DNA of 64,000 nucleotides, taken from positions 3,348,001 through 3,412,000 of the forward strand of contig NZ_CP025979.1 in the NCBI RefSeq assembly GCF_002900365.1, read 5' to 3'. Positions 57,825 through 64,000 of the stretch are shown here, one piece after another. The notes beneath the pieces are model-generated. The model was not told the origin of the DNA. It did no database searches and saw only the letters and a program-made list of their open reading frames with translations. Positions within the stretch are counted from its first letter, which is position 1; every line of letters begins with the position of its first letter. The DNA is from Escherichia marmotae. GTDB lineage: Bacteria > Pseudomonadota > Gammaproteobacteria > Enterobacterales > Enterobacteriaceae. The translations under genes and the position numbers were made by a program.

Positions 57825-59015
57825 TTAAGCTGCATTCCCTTTCGCCATCGGAGCCAGTGCCGCAGGCAACTCTTTACCCAGCCCCTGAACCAGCGAGTCT
57901 TCCGTGATTTCGCTAATTGATTTCGCACCAGTCAGCGTCATCGCCACTTTCATCTCTTTCTCGATCAAATTCAGCAAGTTTGCTACGCCCGCCTGGCCCG
58001 CCGTGGCCAGTGCATACAGGAAAGCACGGCCCAGCAGTACGGTATCGGCACCGAGTGCGATCATACGCACAACGTCAAGCCCGTTACGAATGCCGCTATC
58101 CGCCAGAATCGCGATATCGCCTTTCACCGCATCTGCAATAGCAGGCAGTGCGCGGGCGGAAGAGAGCACGCCATCCAACTGACGACCGCCGTGGTTAGAA
58201 ACTACAATGCCATCCGCGCCAAAACGGACTGCATCACGGGCATCTTCCGGATCGAGGATCCCTTTGATCACCATCGGGCCATCCCAGAAATCACGGATCC
58301 ACTCAAGGTCTTTCCAGGAGATGGATGGATCGAAGTTATTCCCCAGCCAGCCGATGTAATCTTCCAGTCCGGTCGGTTTACCGAGATAAGCTGAGATATT
58401 ACCTAAATCATGCGGACGACCGTTCAGACCCACATCCCAAGCCCATTGCGGATGAGTCACCGCCTGCAAGTAGCGGCGCATTGCGGCATTCGGACCGCTC
58501 ATACCCGAGTGTGCGTCACGGTAGCGTGCGCCCGGCGTTGGCATGTCAACGGTGAAAACCAGCGTCGAACAACCCGCGGCTTTTGCCCGTTCCAGCGCGT
58601 TACGCATAAAGCCGCGATCGCGCAGCACATAAAGCTGGAACCACATTGGGCGCTTGATGGCTGGTGCAACTTCTTCAATCGGGCAAACGGAAACCGTCGA
58701 GAGAGTAAACGGAATGCCATGCGCATCTGCCGCTTTTGCTGCCTGGACTTCGCCGCGACGCGCATACATGCCGCACAAGCCCACCGGAGCCAGCGCCACT
58801 GGCATCGACAATTTCTCATTAAACAGCGTCGTTTCCAGGCTTAAGTCAGACATGTTTTTCAGAATGCGCTGGCGCAGCGCCACGTCGGACAAATCTTCTA
58901 CATTGCGGCGCAGGGTGTATTCAGAATATGCGCCGCCATCCATATAGTGGAACAGGAACGGCGGCAGAATGCGTTGTGCGGCGGCGCGATAATCGCTGGC
59001 TGCGGAAATAATCAT
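57825..59015 (-). CDS. lldD: L-lactate dehydrogenase (FMN, membrane-linked)
   Basis: 396 residues of the FMN alpha-hydroxy-acid dehydrogenase family. PVALAPVGLCGMYARRGE, VFTVDMPTPGARYRD and the catalytic His in VSNHGGRQLDG are readable. It oxidises L-lactate to pyruvate and feeds electrons to quinones. Its first bases overlap the end of lldR. Confidence 0.97.
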   Translation of the reverse strand: MIISAASDYRAAAQRILPPFLFHYMDGGAYSEYTLRRNVEDLSDVALRQRILKNMSDLSLETTLFNEKLSMPVALAPVGLCGMYARRGEVQAAKAADAHGIPFTLSTVSVCPIEEVAPAIKRPMWFQLYVLRDRGFMRNALERAKAAGCSTLVFTVDMPTPGARYRDAHSGMSGPNAAMRRYLQAVTHPQWAWDVGLNGRPHDLGNISAYLGKPTGLEDYIGWLGNNFDPSISWKDLEWIRDFWDGPMVIKGILDPEDARDAVRFGADGIVVSNHGGRQLDGVLSSARALPAIADAVKGDIAILADSGIRNGLDVVRMIALGADTVLLGRAFLYALATAGQAGVANLLNLIEKEMKVAMTLTGAKSISEITEDSLVQGLGKELPAALAPMAKGNAA

Positions 59016-59788
59016 GCGTTTTTCTCCCTCGAATGCTCATGATGCTCACCGGGCAGGCGGGTAATGCGTGCGCGGCGTGCCTGATCTTCATCGAATCGTT
59101 TTATGGTGGTGTGGACAAAACTGAGATGCGCCATCATCGCTTTACGCGCACCGTCGGCATCACCAGCAAAAATGGCGTCAATGACTGCCTGATGCTGTTC
59201 AGTCAGTTGCGAAAAAACGGGCGGAACCAGATACATCCGCTGGCGACTTTGCATTACCGAGGACTGCAGGACATCAAAGAAACCGCGCATGGTCTGTAGC
59301 AGAACAATGTTATGTGAGGCTTCGGCAATCGCCAGATGAAAACGAACGTCTGCTTGTGAGGCGAGGTCCGGGTCTTCGCTGAGCGTTGCCTCAAAGCAAA
59401 GCTGAATTTTCTCTTTGTCGCCAGGCGTGGCGCGCATCGCCGCATGCCAGGCGGTGCTGGCTTCAATGGCGTAGCGGGCTTCCAGAATATCGAAGCTGTA
59501 ATCCGGATCATCGGCCATCAGCGTTTTCAGTGGTTGGACGATGTTTTGCTCCGACCATGCATCATGACGCCAGCGAATAAACGTCCCGCCGCCGCGTCGG
59601 CTGAGCAGCACGCCTTCGCTTACCAGTTTTGCCAGCGCCTCGCGTAATGAATTACGCGACACGCCGAGCTGCATCGCCAGTTGACGTTCAGCGGGCAACT
59701 TCATGCCCGCCTCCAGATTTTTTTCATCAATCAGCGCCCGCACACGATCTGCTACCTCGTCTGACAGGCGTCTGGGTATAACCATCAT
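59012..59788 (-). CDS. lldR: L-lactate-responsive regulator LldR
   Basis: 258 residues from the ATG at 59788, which overlaps the lldP stop by one base; five extra in-frame codons upstream are not needed. It is a GntR/FadR-type regulator: winged helix (PAERQLAMQLGVSRNSLREAL) plus FCD effector domain. It represses the operon and, with L-lactate, allows its expression. Two matching operators lie upstream of lldP. Confidence 0.96.
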   Translation of the reverse strand: MMVIPRRLSDEVADRVRALIDEKNLEAGMKLPAERQLAMQLGVSRNSLREALAKLVSEGVLLSRRGGGTFIRWRHDAWSEQNIVQPLKTLMADDPDYSFDILEARYAIEASTAWHAAMRATPGDKEKIQLCFEATLSEDPDLASQADVRFHLAIAEASHNIVLLQTMRGFFDVLQSSVMQSRQRMYLVPPVFSQLTEQHQAVIDAIFAGDADGARKAMMAHLSFVHTTIKRFDEDQARRARITRLPGEHHEHSREKNA

Positions 59789-61443
59789 TAAGGAATCATC
59801 CACGTTAAGACATAGGCCTGCAGCGTGGTGATCACGCCCACCATACAGGTGAAGATCAGGCTGTGTTTGACAGTAAAGCGGAACAAATCAGACTCTTTGC
59901 CAACCAGGCCTACTGCCGCACAGGCGATGGCGATAGATTGCGGAGAGATCATCTTGCCGGTGACGCCGCCGGTAGTGTTGGCTGCAACCAGCAACAGGTC
60001 AGAGACGCCAATTTGTTGTGCTGCCGTGGCTTGCAGAGCGGCAAACAGGGCGTTAGATGATGTATCCGAGCCGGTCAGGAATACACCCAGCCAACCAAGG
60101 AATGGCGAGAAGAAGGTGAATGCGTGGCCGGTGTGTGCCAGAGCCAGCGCCAGTGTTGACGACAACCCGGAATAGTTCGAAATAAAGGCGAACGCCAGCA
60201 CCATACCAATGGAGTAGATGGGCAGCGCCAGCTCTTTCAGCGTGTTGCCGAAGGTGCTGATAGCGTCAGACGGTTTCATTTTCAGCCAGATAACAGAGAG
60301 CAGCGCAGCAAACAGAATGGCGGTGCCGGTGGCAGAGAACCAGTCGAACTTAAACACGGCTGCATAGGCGGTGGCTTCGCTGACCACCGGCGGCATACGA
60401 GCAACCAGTTTATCGAGGTACGGCACCGGAATGTTGATGACCCACTCATACAGCGCTCCGCCCGAAGCGAACAGGGCTTTAAACGGTGGAATACTCCACA
60501 GTGTTACGGTGGCGGTCAGGAACAGGAACGGTGTCCAGGCACGCAATACCTGACCTGCGGTGTAACCGGTGTGAGCCAGCGTCATATCAACCTGTGACGC
60601 CCCCAAATCACCGAAGCGAAAAACGCGCACCGGCTGCCAGCGTTTGAGGAACAGTGTCAGGCAGAGTAGCGATACCAGCGAAGAGATAATGTCCGGCAGT
60701 TCCGGCCCAATGAAGTTGGAACTGAGGTACTGTGCGATGGCAAACGAACCACCCGCAACCACGACCGCAGGCCAGGTTTCTTTGATACCGCGCCAGCCGT
60801 CCATAATTGCCATGATCCAGAACAGCACGATAATAGTCATAAATGGTAGCTGGCGGCCCACCATCTGGCCAATCTCAAAGCTGTCGATGCCTGTTACCTG
60901 CCCGGCAACCAGAATCGGAATACCCATTGCGCCAAATGCCACCGGTGCGGTGTTAACAATCAGGCACAGCCCGGCGGCGTACAGTGGTTTAAAGCCCAGG
61001 CCGACCAGTAAGGCTGCGGTAATCGCGACCGGTGCGCCGAAGCCTGCAGCCCCTTCGAGAAATGCGCCGAAACAGAAACCGACGATCAGCATTTGCAGGC
61101 GCTGGTCAGGGGTTATTGAAAGAATGGACGAGCGGATGATGTCAAACTGCCCGGTTTTCACCGAGATCTTATAGACGAATACCGCTGCAATAATAATCCA
61201 CGCGATCGGCCACAGGCCGTAGAAGAAGCCATAAACCACGGAGGCCAGCGCGTTGGCGACCGGCATTTTATAGAACAGCAAAGCTACCGCCAGAGCGATA
61301 GTGACCGTCCAGGTGGCGGCGACGTATCCTTTCAGTTTGAGCTTAATCAGCGCAAAGAAGAAAAACAGGATGGGAAGCGATGCTATCAGGCTGGAAAGCC
61401 AGATATTCCCGGCGGGATCATAGTTTTGTTGCCAGAGATTCAT
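59788..61443 (-). CDS. lldP: L-lactate permease
   Basis: 551 residues from MNLWQQNYDPAGNIWLSS; nine earlier codons lack support. It is a multi-helix LctP-family proton/lactate symporter of the inner membrane, with GAFLEGAAGFGAPVAITAAL and FLTGSDTSSNALFAALQ as conserved parts. First gene of lldPRD. Confidence 0.97.
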   Translation of the reverse strand: MNLWQQNYDPAGNIWLSSLIASLPILFFFFALIKLKLKGYVAATWTVTIALAVALLFYKMPVANALASVVYGFFYGLWPIAWIIIAAVFVYKISVKTGQFDIIRSSILSITPDQRLQMLIVGFCFGAFLEGAAGFGAPVAITAALLVGLGFKPLYAAGLCLIVNTAPVAFGAMGIPILVAGQVTGIDSFEIGQMVGRQLPFMTIIVLFWIMAIMDGWRGIKETWPAVVVAGGSFAIAQYLSSNFIGPELPDIISSLVSLLCLTLFLKRWQPVRVFRFGDLGASQVDMTLAHTGYTAGQVLRAWTPFLFLTATVTLWSIPPFKALFASGGALYEWVINIPVPYLDKLVARMPPVVSEATAYAAVFKFDWFSATGTAILFAALLSVIWLKMKPSDAISTFGNTLKELALPIYSIGMVLAFAFISNYSGLSSTLALALAHTGHAFTFFSPFLGWLGVFLTGSDTSSNALFAALQATAAQQIGVSDLLLVAANTTGGVTGKMISPQSIAIACAAVGLVGKESDLFRFTVKHSLIFTCMVGVITTLQAYVLTWMIP

Positions 61444-61515
61444 TGCAGGTCTCCTGGAGGCCACGCACATCGTGTAATGAGTCTGTTGCTCATCGCCTTG
61501 TCACACGTTGTGTAA

Positions 61516-61532
61516 AAGTGGCACTGCCAATT
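61516..61532. promoter_or_regulatory. LldR operator O2
   Basis: AAGTGGCACTGCCAATT, an imperfect palindrome in the lldP leader, 126 bases from a second copy, the spacing reported for E. coli lldPRD (around +22 and -105). Confidence 0.8.
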
Positions 61533-61641
61533 TTGTTGTGTAGGGATAATGACAATGAATGGTTAACTAAATGTTGTGCAATAGCAACGTTAATGTGAGT
61601 TTGAATTGATGAACTGTGAACCAGAGGCCAGATAAGGGAAG

Positions 61642-61658
61642 AATTGGTAGGGCCAATT
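61642..61658. promoter_or_regulatory. LldR operator O1
   Basis: AATTGGTAGGGCCAATT, nearly perfect palindrome that matches the LldR consensus. With O2 it should allow looping repression. Confidence 0.85.
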
Positions 61659-61743
61659 TGGGGTGAGGAAGGTGTCTGGTAAAGAAAAGGGCAATCCTCA
61701 TCAGAGAATTGCCCGCAGATTGTTGACCTGGTGCACCTTATTT

Positions 61744-61827
61744 TGCCGGATGCGGCGTGAACGCCTTATCCGGTCTACAGGAATTTGTGGAATCCTCCTG
61801 TAGGCCGGATAAGCGTAGCGCATCAGG
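61744..61827. repeat. BIME: two opposed REP elements
   Basis: One REP (TGCCGGATGCGGCGTGAACG, continuing to CTACA) at 61744-61779 and an inverted one (TGTAGGCCGGATAAGCGTAG onward) at 61799-61827. They lie between the lldP upstream region and the adhesin 3' end and may protect or terminate the adhesin transcript. Confidence 0.9.
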
Positions 61828-61851
61828 GTTTACCCATTCGTTAATGGATAA

Positions 61852-64000
61852 TTACCACTGAATACCGGCACCGAGTGCGGCGGAGTATTCGCCCTGGCTA
61901 TTGGTACTACCTTGTAATTTGTAGACCCAACGACCGTTGGCACTCACCATCGATACACCTAAAGCAACAGCCGATTCACCGTTATAAGTACCGCCACCAA
62001 TAGAAGCCATGCTGGCACCTGGCGTGTAGGCCTGAGGCAGACCAGTCATCGCCATTGCAGAAGCGATACCACCGCTCAGCTTGCTTTCAGTTTTAGACAG
62101 TTTGTGATCCATCTCAACCATGCGCTGATCGGTGTATTGCTTCGTTTCCTGCACGCTTTGCTTCAACTGTGCGTAGTTCACCGCATCGTTGTTTTCCACG
62201 CCAGCGGAAACGTTGCTAATACGTGTTGTGCCGCCATTGCCGCCCCCGAGGGTAATGCTGCTGTAGTCAACAGAACCGTCAGATTTAGTGTCGTAGCGAA
62301 CGCTGCCGGCTTCAGAAGATTTCAACTGCGCAACGTTAACGGCGTCGGTAGCATTTTTACCGGCGGCTACGTTGGTGATACGACGCTGATTAGTAGAAGA
62401 ACCGACAGAGATCGTATTTTCTTCGTCTGCCACAGAGCCCGTACCCAGTGCAACGCTGTTGTCAGCGGCAGCAATAGAGCCGGAACCAATCGCGACGCTA
62501 TCTGTACCCTGGGCATTGGCATCTGCGCCAGTGGTGTTGGCTTTGAAATATTTGGTACTACCGGTGGTTACGATATCACCAATACCATTTTCGATATTGG
62601 TGACGCGGGTATCCAGATTTGTTACCTGAGTGTTGAGGTTGGTAATGCTCTGGGTATTTTGCTCCACACGTGCATCCGTGACTTTCAACTGCCCAACGTT
62701 GACGGCATCGGTATCAGCCGAACCCGCCGCGACGTTAGTGATCTGACGCTGACCCTGTCCACTGCCAACAGAAAACTCACCCACAGAATTTTGTGGCGCG
62801 TTCATGTTGTAAGCGGTGTAGTTGCTTTGAGCACCACGGGTAGTCTGAGAACCATTACCTATCGCAATGCTATCCGCATGATTTACGCGTGCATTACTAC
62901 CGATAGCAATACCGTTGATTGCATCGGTCAGTACTAGCGTATTCAGACCTATGCCAATACCAGCGTCAGCATTAACGGCTGTTTTCGCCCCTATTGCCAG
63001 GGAGTCAGTTCCTACGGCCAGCGAATCTTCTGCTGTTGAATTGGCGTGGAAATATTTGGTTGGTGTGGTCGCTACAGCGCCAATAGCGTTCTGCAATTGA
63101 CGTACGGTAACGGCGTCATGTGCTTCTGAACCATCGGCAATGTTAATGATTTGACGATATTTACCATCGTCGCCAATCGACAAGGCACCCAGCAGTTCAC
63201 CATCCGTGGTGTCATAACCAATCACCACACCATTTTTCGTCACGCTGGTAGAACGAGAACTCTTCACAATGACACGGTCAGAAACGGAGTTGCTACCTAT
63301 TGCAATGCCGGTATCAATAGTGCTACTGCTGTCCTGGCCAATCGCGATGCTACTGGCACCGGAAGCAACGGAGTTATAACCGACAGCAGTAGATCCAATG
63401 CCTGTGGCGCTGGCATCGTGGAAGGTTAAACCGGTGTCATTTGTACGAATATAGTTAATACCTGTGCCATTTTCTTCTGTATAGGTATTGCTGGTATCGC
63501 CGGCAAAGTTGTTGATCATCATATTTGTGGCGTACAACTGAGAACCGTTGACTGCATCGTTGCTGTTAGCATCAACCAGACCGTCTGCCACGTTAGTAAT
63601 TACACTGGCAGTGCCGTTGTGGCTGGCGTTGAATGCGCCATTGTTACCTGCGGTTGCATCCCAGAGCAGGGCATCATCGAGAGTTGAGTCGATCGCGTCC
63701 AGAGCGTCGCCCACATTATCGTAATCGGCATTCGCAATTGTGTATGATGGCGCGCTGATGCTGCCATCTGTATTCACCGTAGAACCGCCTCCCAGAGCAT
63801 CAGCGACAGAGTTACTCATGGTGTAGAGTTGCGAGCCGTTTACGGCATCGCTGCTGGTTGCGTCAACCGCACCTGCCGCTACATTCGTGATTTGGCTGGC
63901 GCTGCCACTATGGCTGGCGCTAAATGCCCCGGTTTGACTGTCCCAAAGCAGGGCATCACCAAGTGAATTACCCATCGATGTATTAATCGCGTTCAGGGCA
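61852..64000 (-). CDS. Trimeric autotransporter adhesin (UpaG/EhaG-like), N-terminus beyond window
   Basis: The frame is open from the window edge to a stop at 61852; 715 C-terminal residues are visible. From the visible N-terminal side it shows two stalk repeats ending in DAVNGSQLY, several YadA-like head blocks (SIAIGQDSS, SLAIGAKTA, SIAIGNGSQT, SVAIGSGSI), and necks of the form ITNVAAG...DAVNVAQLK. A coiled-coil stalk (VEQNTQSITNLNTQVTNLDT) follows, then the C-terminal YadA membrane anchor ending ALGAGIQW. Such proteins form trimers on the outer membrane and mediate adhesion, aggregation and biofilm. UpaG and EhaG occupy this position next to lldP in pathogenic E. coli. The signal peptide is outside the window. 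Confidence 0.93.
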   Translation of the reverse strand, partial: ALNAINTSMGNSLGDALLWDSQTGAFSASHSGSASQITNVAAGAVDATSSDAVNGSQLYTMSNSVADALGGGSTVNTDGSISAPSYTIANADYDNVGDALDAIDSTLDDALLWDATAGNNGAFNASHNGTASVITNVADGLVDANSNDAVNGSQLYATNMMINNFAGDTSNTYTEENGTGINYIRTNDTGLTFHDASATGIGSTAVGYNSVASGASSIAIGQDSSSTIDTGIAIGSNSVSDRVIVKSSRSTSVTKNGVVIGYDTTDGELLGALSIGDDGKYRQIINIADGSEAHDAVTVRQLQNAIGAVATTPTKYFHANSTAEDSLAVGTDSLAIGAKTAVNADAGIGIGLNTLVLTDAINGIAIGSNARVNHADSIAIGNGSQTTRGAQSNYTAYNMNAPQNSVGEFSVGSGQGQRQITNVAAGSADTDAVNVGQLKVTDARVEQNTQSITNLNTQVTNLDTRVTNIENGIGDIVTTGSTKYFKANTTGADANAQGTDSVAIGSGSIAAADNSVALGTGSVADEENTISVGSSTNQRRITNVAAGKNATDAVNVAQLKSSEAGSVRYDTKSDGSVDYSSITLGGGNGGTTRISNVSAGVENNDAVNYAQLKQSVQETKQYTDQRMVEMDHKLSKTESKLSGGIASAMAMTGLPQAYTPGASMASIGGGTYNGESAVALGVSMVSANGRWVYKLQGSTNSQGEYSAALGAGIQW

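Overview
The window is chromosomal DNA of an Escherichia coli lineage (or something extremely close to it). From about 9.2 kb onward nearly every gene matches the E. coli selC-to-lldP backbone in order and in product length. The protein sequences and the type of LPS core locus differ enough from K-12 to show another lineage. No tool was run; assignments rest on reading the translations and on known family and gene-order knowledge.

Region 1 (1-9.2 kb) is accessory or disturbed DNA. A P4-type tyrosine integrase reads away from the 3' end of selC (tRNA-Sec), so the left edge of the window is the inside of an island inserted at selC. Right behind the integrase, in the same direction, is an AT-rich gene for a KAP-like P-loop NTPase that runs off the window. 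On the other side of selC is a complete IS66-family element (2699 bp, tnpA-tnpB-tnpC, perfect 8-bp target duplication), inserted 22 bp upstream of the yicJ start. yicJ (sugar symporter) is intact. yicI (alpha-xylosidase) is cut after 248 codons by an IS256-family element with no target duplication, and the rest of yicI is gone. The yicJI operon has therefore been hit twice.

Region 2 (9.2-31.6 kb) is housekeeping backbone: yicH, xanP, gltS, recG-trmH-spoT-rpoZ-gmk (stringent response and recombination), ligB, yicG, yicC, rph-pyrE with the pyrE attenuator, slmA-dut-coaBC, radC, rpmB-rpmG-mutM, and waaA-coaD. rph is full length, unlike the frameshifted allele of MG1655, and dinD is absent between yicG and yicC.

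Region 3 (31.6-46.2 kb) is the LPS core locus. A JUMPStart/ops element precedes waaQ-G-P-(GT8 gene)-B-O-R-Y-Z-K on the plus strand. The convergent hldD-waaF-waaC-waaL operon is on the minus strand, with a shared terminator between waaK and waaL. The glycosyltransferase set (waaB, waaO, waaR and waaK, with a Salmonella-like WaaL) points to an R2-type outer core. An extra family-8 glycosyltransferase of unknown specificity sits where K-12 carries waaS.

Region 4 (46.2-61.5 kb) is backbone again: kbl-tdh, waaH, yibQ-envC-gpmI, yibN, grxC, secB-gpsA-cysE, trmL, and the lldPRD lactate operon with its two LldR operators visible. A REP/BIME cluster follows. The window ends inside a large trimeric autotransporter adhesin of the UpaG/EhaG type, of which the C-terminal 715 residues are visible.
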